DNA of 37,282 nt, from positions 1 through 37,282 of the forward strand of contig JAJNBE010000016.1 of NCBI GenBank assembly GCA_021155915.1, in the 5' to 3' direction. Position numbers and translations under genes: made by a program. The DNA comes from Solimicrobium sp. (lineage in GTDB: Bacteria; Pseudomonadota; Gammaproteobacteria; Burkholderiales; Burkholderiaceae_D). Numbering within the stretch: position 1 is the stretch's first letter; the number at the start of each line of letters is the position of its first letter. Shown piece by piece: positions 11,544 through 20,229 of this stretch. Under the pieces are notes generated by a model. It was not told the DNA's origin. It saw only the letters and a list, made by a program, of their open reading frames with translations, and searched no databases.

Positions 11544-12146
11544 TTATTCGTTCAGAAAAATTTTCAAAGCCTGACTACGAGCCTTACCATCTACATCATC
11601 ACGTATTATATGAAGAGCCTTATTCATTAAATAATTATGCTCGCGAGGGCCCAACAATATTGGTTGAACTTCGCAAAAAGCCTTAATTAATTCCAATGTT
11701 AGTTTGTCTAATTGTGGTCGAATATCGCAGGCTAGATTCGGTGCGTCATTAAATTTATATTTAGGTGGAAAGCTGTTTCGCCAATCTGCTACCAAGTGCC
11801 TTTGAATAATTTTTCCCGCATCAAATTGGTTTTGAAAAAAACGTCTTACTAAACTGAGTGAGCATTGTCCCGGTTTCATTAAGTCAGCATGTACCGTTAA
11901 ATCATCTAAAATTTGTGATTCTCTTAGTGCATCATCAATAGCTGCATCCGAATTCCATTTGGCTTTGGCGACTTGCGATGCAATATTTAATCGCTGATCT
12001 ATGAGTAACAACAAGCGATCAATTCTTTGCGTATCACTGTAAGAAATAATAGGGGTTGTAGATGTAGAACTTTGACAACCGCTCACTAAACTGGCTGCAG
12101 GAATGGCTGCAAATAAAAAACCGGCGAATATTTTTGAGCAGATCAT
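11544..12146 (-). CDS. Secreted chorismate mutase-like lipoprotein (AroQ gamma class)
   Basis: Likely converts chorismate to prephenate outside the cytoplasm. An N-terminal signal with lipobox V-S-G-C24 marks a lipoprotein. The remainder follows the AroQ-gamma pattern: RIDRLLLLIDQRLNIASQ with R52, VAKAKW with the active-site Lys region, DDALRES with R75, then FFQNQFDAGKIIQ and the ADWR end of the helical core. A second half with Cys pairs fits the secreted class. I chose ATG 12146; an in-frame TTG lies 12 bases upstream. It lies alone between a terminator and ruvB. Periplasmic chorismate mutases have poorly known roles. The assignment rests on motif reading only. Confidence 0.7.
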   Translation of the reverse strand: MICSKIFAGFLFAAIPAASLVSGCQSSTSTTPIISYSDTQRIDRLLLLIDQRLNIASQVAKAKWNSDAAIDDALRESQILDDLTVHADLMKPGQCSLSLVRRFFQNQFDAGKIIQRHLVADWRNSFPPKYKFNDAPNLACDIRPQLDKLTLELIKAFCEVQPILLGPREHNYLMNKALHIIRDDVDGKARSQALKIFLNE

Positions 12147-12219
12147 AAGTTTCAACAATTAATTATGGGACAGCGTCTGATTTTTACAATAATTCTTGCC
12201 CATACAGCTTTAAAGAAAA

Positions 12220-13287
12220 TTAAACAGCAGCAGACCATAAATCATTAATAAGTCCCGAAGTCGGCGGCACTAGCCCGAAATGCTGATATGAACTCGCGGT
12301 AGCAATGCGCCCCCGCGGTGTACGTTGCAAAAAGCCTTGTTGTATCAAATACGGTTCCAACACATCTTCAATAGTGTCGCGTTCTTCACCAATGGCAGCG
12401 GCCAAATTATCAATTCCAACCGGGCCACCACCAAATTTGTGGAGTACAGCTTCCAATAATTTTCTGTCCATCAAATCAAAACCTAGGGTGTCTATATCTA
12501 ACATGTGCAACGCGGCATCAGAAACCGATTTGCTAATTGTTCCGTCATATTTAACGTCAGCAAAATCTCGCACACGACGCAGTAAGCGGTTAGCAATACG
12601 CGGCGTACCGCGAGCGCGCTTAGCGATTTCTCGCGCACCCTCGGCATTAATTGATGCATTTAATAACGTCGCGGAACGCGTCACAATTTTAGTGAGTTCG
12701 TCCGCCGTGTAAAATTCCAGTCGCGCCACAATGCCAAACCGGTCGCGCAAGGGATTGGTTAACATACCTGCTCGCGTAGTGGCCCCAACTAGAGTAAATG
12801 GCTGTAAATCCAATTTAACTGAGCGCGCAGCAGGGCCTTCGCCGATCATGATATCGATTTGATAGTCTTCTAAAGCCGGATACAGTATTTCTTCCACCAC
12901 AGGAGAAAGTCGGTGAATTTCATCAATAAACAGCACATCATTGGCTTCCAAATTGGTAAGAATTGCGGCTAGGTCCCCTGGGCGTTCCAGAACTGGCCCT
13001 GAAGTTTGACGCAAATTTACTCCCATTTCGTGCGCAATAATATGCGCTAACGTAGTTTTCCCTAAGCCAGGCGGTCCAAATAATAAAGTATGATCAAGTG
13101 CCTCGTTACGCCGCCGCGCTGCTTCGATAAAAATCGCTAACTGTGCGCGAATTTTTTCTTGTCCTATATACTCCTCCAATTGTTTTGGACGCAGCGCACG
13201 TTCCACCACTTCTTCCTGCTTGGATACGGGATTCGCAGTGATAACACGTGGGTTGGGATTAACAAATTGATCGGTTTGAATACTCAT
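12220..13287 (-). CDS. ruvB: Holliday junction branch migration ATPase RuvB
   Basis: AAA+ motor that drives branch migration with RuvA. The 355 residues carry Walker A GPPGLGKT (71-78), Walker B DEIH (122-125), the sensor strand GATTRAG, the arginine-finger region LRDRFGI, and a C-terminal winged helix ending in the TPRGR segment typical of RuvB. It starts eight bases after the ruvA stop, so the two are one operon. ruvC is not in the window. Confidence 0.97.
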   Translation of the reverse strand: MSIQTDQFVNPNPRVITANPVSKQEEVVERALRPKQLEEYIGQEKIRAQLAIFIEAARRRNEALDHTLLFGPPGLGKTTLAHIIAHEMGVNLRQTSGPVLERPGDLAAILTNLEANDVLFIDEIHRLSPVVEEILYPALEDYQIDIMIGEGPAARSVKLDLQPFTLVGATTRAGMLTNPLRDRFGIVARLEFYTADELTKIVTRSATLLNASINAEGAREIAKRARGTPRIANRLLRRVRDFADVKYDGTISKSVSDAALHMLDIDTLGFDLMDRKLLEAVLHKFGGGPVGIDNLAAAIGEERDTIEDVLEPYLIQQGFLQRTPRGRIATASSYQHFGLVPPTSGLINDLWSAAV

Positions 13288-13295
13288 AGGTAGGT

Positions 13296-13874
13296 CTATT
13301 TAGATAGTGACTTCAATGCTAATTTAATTCCTTCAGCTACACTACAGTCTTTAGGTAAAACCTTTAAGGCCATCAACGCTTCTTTGTCGGAATACCCTAA
13401 GGAAATTAACGCATTCAAAATATCGCTAGAGGTATCGGGTGCCGAAATTCCTACCCCGATTTGCGCGAGATTTGCACCCAATTTTCCTTTAAGCTCCAGC
13501 AGTAAACGTTCCGCCGTTTTTTTACCGATACCAGGAACTTTAACTAACCGTCCTGCTTCTTGCAGCGTGATGGCCTGCGCCAAATCAGCTACCGACATGC
13601 CTGACAAAATAGATAACGCGGTACGCGCACCGACACCGCTAATTTTAATCAGCTGTTTAAAGGTAGCACGTTCTTCCTGGTTACCAAAACCAAATAAAAC
13701 GTGTGCATCTTCGCGGATCGCTAGATGCGTGTGTAATATGACGTTTTCCCCTACCGAAGGTAAGTTATAAAAGGTACTCATCGGTACGTCAACCTCATAA
13801 CCAATACCATTGCAATCAATCAAAATTTGCGGTGGATTTTTTTCCAGCAAAATGCCGGCAAGGCGACTTATCAT
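13296..13874 (-). CDS. ruvA: Holliday junction DNA-binding protein RuvA
   Basis: Tetrameric junction-binding partner of RuvB. The 192 residues show the N-terminal OB fold ([15 protein letters not shown]), the two helix-hairpin-helix motifs ([18 protein letters not shown] and [16 protein letters not shown]), and the C-terminal three-helix domain that contacts RuvB ([15 protein letters not shown]). Length is normal. It lies directly upstream of ruvB. A 105-base gap separates it from the DUF1289 gene, so the ruv promoter is probably there, though I see no clear consensus. Confidence 0.97.
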   Translation of the reverse strand: MISRLAGILLEKNPPQILIDCNGIGYEVDVPMSTFYNLPSVGENVILHTHLAIREDAHVLFGFGNQEERATFKQLIKISGVGARTALSILSGMSVADLAQAITLQEAGRLVKVPGIGKKTAERLLLELKGKLGANLAQIGVGISAPDTSSDILNALISLGYSDKEALMALKVLPKDCSVAEGIKLALKSLSK

Positions 13875-13979
13875 GGGGAAACTTTCGATAGGAAAGCCGC
13901 TAGTTTAGCCGTTTTATATGGAATGAATGCAAAAAGCTATTGCAAACAATATTCAGCGCTAAAGCGCCGACAAATCCAG

Positions 13980-14180
13980 TTAAAACGGATTCTGTCTGCG
14001 CCAATGTATTTTCTTCCATATATCTTGCCTAATCGCCTCACTAGCAGCGCCCCAAATAGCGATTTCATCTAAGGTACGCCAGCATCCTTCACATAAGCCA
14101 GTCTTTGAATCTATTCTGCAAACCGAAATGCAGGGAGAAGATGCAGATGCAGGGGGAGAAGCCATTAAACTATCAGTCAT
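13980..14180 (-). CDS. DUF1289 family small Cys-rich protein
   Basis: 66 residues matching the DUF1289 pattern: [29 protein letters not shown]. Four cysteines (C17, C21, C30, C33) suggest a metal site. Function is not known. The ATG overlaps the stop of the flavoprotein gene as ATGA, so the two are co-translated. A short DNA duplication in the N-terminal linker (around 14128-14160) gives the Ser/Ala-rich stretch ASPPASASS. Confidence 0.85.
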   Translation of the reverse strand: MTDSLMASPPASASSPCISVCRIDSKTGLCEGCWRTLDEIAIWGAASEAIRQDIWKKIHWRRQNPF

Positions 14181-15418
14181 CTATTCTTTGCAAGCCATGT
14201 TAATGCCGCTTTCCCTGCCACTCTACCACTGGCCATACACGCAGTTAGCAAGTAGCCGCCCGTTGGCGCTTCCCAGTCTAACATTTCGCCGGCACAAAAA
14301 TAACCCGGCAATTCTTTAATCATTAAGTGTTGATCCATTGCCTCAAATCTTACGCCCCCTGCGGTACTAATCACTTCGCTGATGGGTCGGGGGGATTTTA
14401 ACGTGAGGGGAAGCGCTTTGATTGCATTAGCTAATAAAACCGGGTTTGTCAGTGTTTCTGGTGTGCAAAACTCACGTAATAACGCAGTTTTCACCCCACG
14501 CAAGTTTAAGCGGCTTTGTAAATGCCCGGCCATAGAGCGAGAACCGCGGGGATGTGAACAATGCTGGACAGCACGATGTAAGGGTAAATCAGGTAATAAG
14601 TCCAAATGAATTTGAATGCTACCTTGTGCCTTAATTTGGTCACGAAATAATCCGGATAATGCATAAATCAAGCTGCCTTCGACACCATATTCACTAATGA
14701 TAAATTGGCCCAAACGCCGAAAGGTTACGGCTTCCGCATTGCTATAAGTAATGGCAATCGGCGCTAAAGGTTCGCCAGCAAAGTTCAATTTAAAGTGTTC
14801 GCTCCAACTGACATCGAAACCACAGTTGGACGGTTCGAGAGGTGCAATTGCGACACCCCGGGATTTTAGTATTGGGAGCCAATCACCGTTAGAGCCAAGT
14901 TGAGGCCAGCTTGCTCCACCTAAAGCCAAAACCACAACATCCGCTTTACATAAAACATCACCCGAGCCAGTAGAGAAGCGTAATTGATTATCCTGCCAGC
15001 CAGTCCAGCGGTGGCGCATATAGAATTGGACACCTTTTGCACGTAGTTGATGTAGCCATGAACGAAGCAACGGAGCGGCTTTCATGCCAGTAGGAAAAAC
15101 ACGACCAGACGTACCAACAAATGTTTCTATGCCAAGATTTTCAGCCCATTTACGCAGACTTTGCGGACCGAATTCATTAAGCCATGAATTTATAGCTACC
15201 TGGCGTTTTCCATATCTACGCACAAAATCCGCCATATCTTCGGCGTGTGTCAAATTCAATCCACCTCTACCCGCCAATAAAAACTTGCGTCCGACGGACG
15301 GCATTGCATCAAATAATTTAACCTTCAATCCTCTGTGAGAAAGCGTTTCGGCTGCCATTAACCCAGCAGGTCCGCCACCAATGATGACAACATTTGAAGC
15401 TATATTCATGAAATTCAT
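14177..15418 (-). CDS. FAD-dependent flavoprotein of the HI0933 / PP_4765 type
   Basis: An NAD(P)/FAD oxidoreductase-like protein of unknown substrate. The N-terminal dinucleotide motif [15 protein letters not shown], then [16 protein letters not shown], and a C-terminal [23 protein letters not shown] for the FAD ribityl site, are characteristic of this family. 413 residues is normal. Two in-frame ATGs (15418, 15409) are equally possible. It heads a two-gene unit with the DUF1289 gene. The coding sequence is intact. Confidence 0.88.
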   Translation of the reverse strand: MNFMNIASNVVIIGGGPAGLMAAETLSHRGLKVKLFDAMPSVGRKFLLAGRGGLNLTHAEDMADFVRRYGKRQVAINSWLNEFGPQSLRKWAENLGIETFVGTSGRVFPTGMKAAPLLRSWLHQLRAKGVQFYMRHRWTGWQDNQLRFSTGSGDVLCKADVVVLALGGASWPQLGSNGDWLPILKSRGVAIAPLEPSNCGFDVSWSEHFKLNFAGEPLAPIAITYSNAEAVTFRRLGQFIISEYGVEGSLIYALSGLFRDQIKAQGSIQIHLDLLPDLPLHRAVQHCSHPRGSRSMAGHLQSRLNLRGVKTALLREFCTPETLTNPVLLANAIKALPLTLKSPRPISEVISTAGGVRFEAMDQHLMIKELPGYFCAGEMLDWEAPTGGYLLTACMASGRVAGKAALTWLAKNR

Positions 15419-15972
15419 TTTGATTATTTTTCTTTAGAGTCATTTTTATTTACTAATAACAGTTATAGTAAGGTTGAGCAGGCCGGTAATTCTATTTTTC
15501 GACGTTAATCGTATACTTGTCTGAACAGAAACGGTCGGTTGCCATACAACTGTCATGCCTGCACTTAACTTTCGCGTTCATCATTTAGTTGAAAATCGAA
15601 TAGGTTGTAAAATCATTGTCCTCAAAATTACGGTGAGTATTCGATAAGTGTATATTTTAGCGTGTAGTTTAAATTTGATGGGTGAATTTTAAGCGAAGAT
15701 GGGTGAATTTTAAGCAAAGTATGTTTGCGCTTGAGAAATAAATTTTTTGTTTTGCAAACATATTCGGTAAGAAATTCGAAGCACCTGACGAGCTTACTTT
15801 GGGGATGGCCGTAGACGTTTTAGAAGGGATAGTTTAGGTTCGATAATAGTGTTTATTATCTAGTAAATAACGCATTAAGGACGGTACGACCTGAGGCCTG
15901 GTTTCAAACAAGTTCTGTTAGAATGACAAAATTAATTTAATGCTGGCTTTTAACTAAAGGTGTTCAAAAATT
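15419..15972. other. Gene-poor 554-base region with a tandem repeat
   Basis: No supported gene. It contains the 21-base direct repeat listed separately, and a 9-base inverted pair TATGTTTGC (15720-15728) / GCAAACATA (15754-15762). TGTTAGAAT near 15916-15924 could be an extended -10 for the ferritin-like gene about 50 bases on, but no matching -35 is seen. Confidence 0.5.
15677..15718. repeat. Two-copy 21-base tandem direct repeat
   Basis: Copies at 15677-15697 and 15698-15718 share 20 of 21 bases (core GGTGAATTTTAAGC). They directly adjoin the left arm of a 9-base inverted pair. They lie outside any gene and could be binding-site iterons or a slippage product. Confidence 0.85.
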
Positions 15973-16812
15973 ATGTTGTATCCTGAATTATTTAAGTCGC
16001 TGGAGCAGGTGCGCTGGAACATGGAGACAGACATTCCGTGGGATCAGTTTGACCCCTCAAAATTAACGTTTGAACAAGCGCAGACAATTAAAATGAATGC
16101 CATTACCGAATGGTCCGCCTTGCCGGCGACGGAAATGTTTCTACGTGATAATCGCCAAGATAGCGACTTTTGTGCGTTTATGTCAGTGTGGTTTTTTGAA
16201 GAACAGAAGCATTCACTAGTTCTCATGGAATATTTGCGTCGTTTTTTTCCCGAGCTAGTGCCAACGGAAGCGGAATTAGATAAGGTGCGTTTTGAATTCG
16301 ATCCTGCACCACCTTTAGAAACGTTGATGCTGCATTTTTGTGGTGAAATTCGCTTAAATCATTGGTATCGTTGCGCTTCTGAATGGCATACCGAACCAGT
16401 AATTAAGCAAATCTACAAAATGATTAGCCAGGATGAAGCGCGTCATGGTGGCGCTTATTTACGTTATATGAAAAAAGCGTTGGTCGAGGTCGGTGATTTA
16501 GCCAGCTCCGCTTTTGCCAAAATTGGGGTATTAATGGCATCTGCACGCCGTACTGAAAAGCCATTGCATCCTACTAATTTACACGTGAATCAAGCCTTAT
16601 TTCCAAACGATACGGTTCAAAGCCGGGTGCCCGATCCAGAATGGTTAGAACATTGGTTAGATGCGCAAATTAAGTTTGACGGCGAGTGGGAAAAAAAAGT
16701 GGTAGAACGAATTTTGCATAATTTATCATTACTTTTTGATCAAACCTTTGTAACGGTCCAGGACCTGAACCGTTATCGTAAGCAAATTTCGGTCCGAATG
16801 GCTATAGCATAA
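15973..16812 (+). CDS. Ferritin-like diiron-carboxylate protein
   Basis: 279 residues with a complete diiron four-helix ligand set: E46 (ITEWS), E77-x2-H80 (EEQKH), E125 (GEIRLNHW) and E155-x2-H158 (DEARH). The two E-x2-H motifs and spacing match the ferritin-like superfamily, including acyl-ACP desaturase-type and oxygenase-type members. There is no signal peptide or membrane helix, so it is cytoplasmic. The substrate is unknown: it could be a desaturase-like oxygenase or an N-oxygenase rather than an iron store, since the chain is longer than ferritin or bacterioferritin. It is a single gene after a long intergenic region. AAAGG lies ahead of the ATG. Confidence 0.8.
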   Translation: MLYPELFKSLEQVRWNMETDIPWDQFDPSKLTFEQAQTIKMNAITEWSALPATEMFLRDNRQDSDFCAFMSVWFFEEQKHSLVLMEYLRRFFPELVPTEAELDKVRFEFDPAPPLETLMLHFCGEIRLNHWYRCASEWHTEPVIKQIYKMISQDEARHGGAYLRYMKKALVEVGDLASSAFAKIGVLMASARRTEKPLHPTNLHVNQALFPNDTVQSRVPDPEWLEHWLDAQIKFDGEWEKKVVERILHNLSLLFDQTFVTVQDLNRYRKQISVRMAIA

Positions 16813-16919
16813 GCTGTCTATTCTAACTAATAGTAATTATTACTAAACTAAATTTAATACCGATAACAATGGCCGTTTATGCCGCACAGATGGCTTATCT
16901 TTAATCTGAAAGGTAACAC

Positions 16920-17585
16920 ATGAAATTGAGAAACTTATCCTACACATTAGCCCTAGTAGCAATGACAGCATTAGGCGTTTCAGGTTGCGGAGGCGCAATT
17001 GACTCCTACATTAACGGCACTGTAGTAGGCTTGTCCGCCGACGCCACGGTTGAGTTGACTAATACGGATAATGGAGACAAAGTTTCAGTCAAGTTCAATG
17101 AATCCGACAATTCGTTTAAATTTGATAAGACCGTTGCCGCAGGTGCGTCATATCACATAATTGTTTCAAAGCAGCCAAAAGGTCAGACTTGTTCGGTCGA
17201 GCCTAATAATGGTATTGGCCAGGTGCCCGCGAATGGGGGCGATATCACGGATATTAAAGTTAAGTGTGTTATTGGGAACAGTACTGCGGTAGTTGTTACC
17301 GTTAAACTGTCCGGCCTAGCTGATGGGGCAACAGTGGTCTTATCTAATGTATTATCTTCTCCAATTGATAGTTTGTCGATAACCGGCGATCAGGAGACAG
17401 CGAGAGGTGGTACTACTGAAAGGGCTTTCTCCATCTTACACTTCCCGGGTGATATGTATGAGATAAAAGTAACAGATCAGCCATCCAATGGCCAGCGCTG
17501 CGAAGTGAAAGGTAATACAGGATCAGGATATATACCTACCACCGGGCCTATGTCCCCGGCGACCGTTAGTTGTTCTTTTTCCTAA
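16920..17585 (+). CDS. Putative lipoprotein with two internal beta-rich repeats
   Basis: A signal peptide ends in lipobox V-S-G-C23, so the protein is probably outer-membrane or surface anchored. The mature part is an internal duplication. Repeat 1 (about 29-115) and repeat 2 (about 126-220) both run from a short strand pair (GLSADATVELTN / GLADGATVVLSN) to a QP-x-GQ-x-C-x-V block, then N-x-G-x-G, and end in a Cys (KVKC / VSC). The paired Cys in each repeat may form a disulfide. AAAGGT precedes the ATG. Function unknown. The 14-base repeat array begins 13 bases after the stop. Confidence 0.8.
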   Translation: MKLRNLSYTLALVAMTALGVSGCGGAIDSYINGTVVGLSADATVELTNTDNGDKVSVKFNESDNSFKFDKTVAAGASYHIIVSKQPKGQTCSVEPNNGIGQVPANGGDITDIKVKCVIGNSTAVVVTVKLSGLADGATVVLSNVLSSPIDSLSITGDQETARGGTTERAFSILHFPGDMYEIKVTDQPSNGQRCEVKGNTGSGYIPTTGPMSPATVSCSFS

Positions 17586-17597
17586 ATTTGATAGGCT

Positions 17598-17681
17598 GGA
17601 AAGGTTCGGCTGAAAAGCTCCGGCCGGAAAGGTTCGGCCGGAAAGGTTCGGCCGGAAAGGTTCGGCCGGAAAGGTTCGGCC
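17598..17681. repeat. Six-unit 14-base tandem repeat, each unit able to form a hairpin
   Basis: Six head-to-tail 14-base units; units 3-6 (17626-17681) are identical GGAAAGGTTCGGCC, and units 1-2 differ slightly. Across unit borders GGCCGGA pairs with TTCGGCC around an AAGG loop, so the transcript could form a chain of hairpins. It lies between the lipoprotein stop and rfaE2 and is more GC-rich than its surroundings. Confidence 0.95.
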
Positions 17682-17773
17682 AGAATGACTCGTCAAACGC
17701 CCCTACCTGAAAGTAGAGTGGGCTGGTAGAGCGGGCCGCTTTTACTCTTTTAAACTAAAAAAAGGATTTATAT

Positions 17774-18241
17774 TTGTTTAACAAGAAAGTGGCCACTATC
17801 GAAAATGTGCAGCAGCACATTAGTATATTACCCAAACCAATCATTCTTACCAACGGTGTGTTTGATATTTTGCACCGGGGCCATGTTACTTATCTAACTC
17901 AAGCGCGTGCGTTGGGTGCTTCCTTAGTAGTGGCGGTGAATACGGACGCATCCGTGAAACGTTTAGGTAAAGGCGAAGACCGTCCCATTAATTCGTGTGA
18001 AGATCGTATGGCAGTATTAGCCGCACTGGAGTCAGTAAGTTTGGTTGTTTCATTCGAAGAAGATACGGCGCTGGAAGTGGTAAATACTGTGCGCCCCGAT
18101 ATTTACGTTAAGGGCGGTGACTATCAAATGGATTTGATCCCTGAAGGGCGTGCCGTTCTTGCCTACGGTGGTAGAGTCGAGGCGATCCCTTTTTTACATG
18201 ACCACTCAACATCCAAATTGTTGGCTAAGGCGAGATCGTAA
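17774..18241 (+). CDS. rfaE2: D-glycero-beta-D-manno-heptose 1-phosphate adenylyltransferase
   Basis: Makes ADP-heptose precursor for the lipopolysaccharide inner core. The 155 residues match only the nucleotidyltransferase half of HldE, as is usual where the kinase is a separate gene: TNGVFDILHRGH (HxGH motif), KRLGKGEDRPIN, VKGGDYQ and HDHSTSKLL. The start is TTG at 17774, supported by AAAGGA eight bases upstream. It is the gene just after the hairpin repeat array. No other LPS gene is beside it. Confidence 0.93.
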   Translation: MFNKKVATIENVQQHISILPKPIILTNGVFDILHRGHVTYLTQARALGASLVVAVNTDASVKRLGKGEDRPINSCEDRMAVLAALESVSLVVSFEEDTALEVVNTVRPDIYVKGGDYQMDLIPEGRAVLAYGGRVEAIPFLHDHSTSKLLAKARS

Positions 18242-18246
18242 TTACA

Positions 18247-18273
18247 GCTGGGCTAACGCTATATTAGCCCAGC
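18247..18273. terminator. Perfect 10-base hairpin after rfaE2
   Basis: GCTGGGCTAA (18247-18256) and TTAGCCCAGC (18264-18273) flank a 7-base loop six bases after the rfaE2 stop. It sits between convergent genes. There is no T-run, so it may be a weak terminator or an mRNA 3' stabiliser. Confidence 0.5.
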
Positions 18274-18345
18274 ACTCTCGAAAAATATCAGGCTGGTAAG
18301 CGAAAGTGTAATATACAAAAAGCGTTAGCCGATTTGCAGTTTGAA

Positions 18346-18822
18346 TTAATGTTGATGATTAACTAATGTGGCTGTCCCAACTTTTTCCTCAACATTCACT
18401 ATCACATTAAGTTTACCGGCCTTTTCAAAAGTCAAAGTGAGGGAAAATTTTTCCCCTGCTTTAAGTGGCTGTCTAAGGTCAACCAACATAATGTGATATC
18501 CGCCGCCGGGATGCATCTCGATTTTTTCGCCCGCATTGAGACTAATTTCCTTAACTTCGCGCATTTTCATAACCTCGCCCTCCATTTCCATCGTGTGCAA
18601 CTCAACGGACTTGGCAATTGCAGACTCTACCTTGGTAAGCTTATCAGCACTCTTACCTTTATTTTCAAGCTTCAAGTACGCACTACCGGAAATTTGACCG
18701 GGGACAGTTGCCTTCGCAAAAGGATGGCTAATGTGAATATTTGCGACTTTAAAATCCTCTGCTTGCACGACCATGGAAAAAACTAAGATGCTAAAAAAGG
18801 TGACTAAACGGTGTGTGAACAT
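18346..18822 (-). CDS. Periplasmic copper chaperone PCu(A)C
   Basis: Periplasmic Cu(I) carrier that loads the CuA site of cytochrome oxidase, often with SCO. A signal peptide is predicted to end at VVQA (residue 21). The copper motif is seen as H76-T-M78, M85/M87 and H110-I-M112. The mature cupredoxin-like domain is of normal length, and a short C-terminal tail ends NHQH. AAGGAAG lies four bases before the ATG. It is downstream of trmL and comF on the same strand and only about 2.7 kb from the cox locus, in keeping with a shared copper-delivery role (inference). Confidence 0.92.
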   Translation of the reverse strand: MFTHRLVTFFSILVFSMVVQAEDFKVANIHISHPFAKATVPGQISGSAYLKLENKGKSADKLTKVESAIAKSVELHTMEMEGEVMKMREVKEISLNAGEKIEMHPGGGYHIMLVDLRQPLKAGEKFSLTLTFEKAGKLNVIVNVEEKVGTATLVNHQH

Positions 18823-18864
18823 ATTACTTCCTTTCGGTGGGGAACATCGGTGATGGAAAAATGA

Positions 18865-19335
18865 TCAGGCTCCGCCAGAATAACCATTCTGACGCCAAGC
18901 TTCATAGACTACCACGGCAACGCTATTCGCTAGATTTAAACTACGGTTTTTCGGTTGCATTGGGAGACGAATGCGTTGTTCACAAGGAAAAGAGTTACGT
19001 AGCGTTTGATCCAACCCCTTCGTTTCTGAACCAAAAACAAAGACATCGCCCGGTAGAAATTGCGCTTCAGAAAACATAGCCGAGCCATGCGTAGTAAGAG
19101 CAAATATACGCTGCATGTTCGGTTTTAACGTCTCTAAAAAAACATGCCAATTAGAGTGTACCTGCATTCTTGCATACTCATGGTAATCGAGGCCAGCCCG
19201 TTTTAGCTTACTGTCTTCTAGCGGAAAACCCAGCGGTTCAATCAAGTGCAATTGTGCGCCGGTATTAGCACACAGGCGGATGATGTTACCGGTATTAGGA
19301 GGAATTTCTGGTTCAACTAAGACGACATGAAACAC
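18865..19335 (-). CDS. trmL: tRNA (cytidine/uridine-34 2'-O)-methyltransferase TrmL
   Basis: SPOUT methyltransferase for the wobble base of tRNA-Leu isoacceptors. The 156-residue protein begins FHVVLVEPEIPPNTGNIIRL and contains FGSETKGL and LPMQPKNRSLNLANSVAVV, the three SAM-knot motifs of the family. The start is the GTG at 19335, with GGAG six bases before it; extending upstream to 19431 would add 32 unrelated residues overlapping comF. It begins 29 bases after the comF stop and is followed by the PCu(A)C gene 42 bases on. Confidence 0.94.
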   Translation of the reverse strand: MFHVVLVEPEIPPNTGNIIRLCANTGAQLHLIEPLGFPLEDSKLKRAGLDYHEYARMQVHSNWHVFLETLKPNMQRIFALTTHGSAMFSEAQFLPGDVFVFGSETKGLDQTLRNSFPCEQRIRLPMQPKNRSLNLANSVAVVVYEAWRQNGYSGGA

Positions 19336-19364
19336 AATTAACTCCAAAAAAATCAACAAATGGA

Positions 19365-20135
19365 CTAGTGGGGTGGCGTTCGAGCGAATACGATATTGCT
19401 CACACGTGCTGCGCCATGTCTTTTTAAGCATGCTGCCACCTCATGCAAGGTGGCGCCAGTCGTCATCACATCATCCACAACGCCAATGTGCTGACCGCGT
19501 ATTCTATCCGTATAATTAGGATTAGGCAGAAACGCGTGCTTGATATTTTCCTGACGTTCATCAGGATGCAGTAAAGTCTGGGCTTTTGTATCTCGTACCC
19601 GCTCTAATAAATTTGGATAAATTAAAAGATTCAATGATTGTGCCAATGGTTTAGCAATTTCCAGCGCTTGATTAAATCCTCGTTGTGCTAAGCGCTGACG
19701 ACTGAGGGGCACCGGGATTAATAAATCCGGTAGCTCTATTTTATTGGATGGCGCCAAAATAGCTTTGGCCAGTAAATCAGCAAGGGCTGACGCAACAGCA
19801 AGACGGTGGCCAAATTTAAGAGATAGAACCAATTGATCAAATGGCGCTGCATAATCGCAGGCAACGATCGTGGTGTCGAACTTAAATCGTTTTTTTAAAC
19901 ACTCACCACAATGGCTATCGTGACTAAAGATGGGAAGCGCGCAAGAGATACAACGTTTAATTTTTGACGAAAAAAATTGAGTGTCGCATCCGTGACAAAT
20001 AAGGTGATCGCCATCTATTCCGCATAACAGACATGTTGACGGGATGAGGCGTGAAATGCTGCTCTTAATATAATCAATAAGATATCCAACGCCGCTAGCC
20101 TTAGTCTTGGGTGTGTTTTTCAGGTTTTTGGACAT
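19365..20135 (-). CDS. ComF family phosphoribosyltransferase-like protein
   Basis: Family member related to competence protein ComF (DNA uptake) and to amidophosphoribosyltransferases. The N-terminal half has the Cys pairs CLLCG, CHGC, CISC and CGEC, expected to bind zinc. The C-terminal half has VVDDVMTTGATL, the PRPP-binding motif. 256 residues is typical. No competence genes are nearby, so a DNA-uptake role cannot be claimed. Divergent from bioC, with 82-94 bases between depending on the bioC start. Confidence 0.9.
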   Translation of the reverse strand: MSKNLKNTPKTKASGVGYLIDYIKSSISRLIPSTCLLCGIDGDHLICHGCDTQFFSSKIKRCISCALPIFSHDSHCGECLKKRFKFDTTIVACDYAAPFDQLVLSLKFGHRLAVASALADLLAKAILAPSNKIELPDLLIPVPLSRQRLAQRGFNQALEIAKPLAQSLNLLIYPNLLERVRDTKAQTLLHPDERQENIKHAFLPNPNYTDRIRGQHIGVVDDVMTTGATLHEVAACLKRHGAARVSNIVFARTPPH

Positions 20136-20229
20136 AGCGGTTTAACAGTAAATAAGATATAGCCTGGAAATTAATAACGAGGAGTGCGGTGTAAACTGCG
20201 ATATTGTCTCATTTTTTGTGAAAAGTATT

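Noticed and set aside
19336..19431. N-terminal extension of TrmL overlapping comF
   Set aside because: The added residues do not fit the family, and the GTG at 19335 has a well-placed GGAG.
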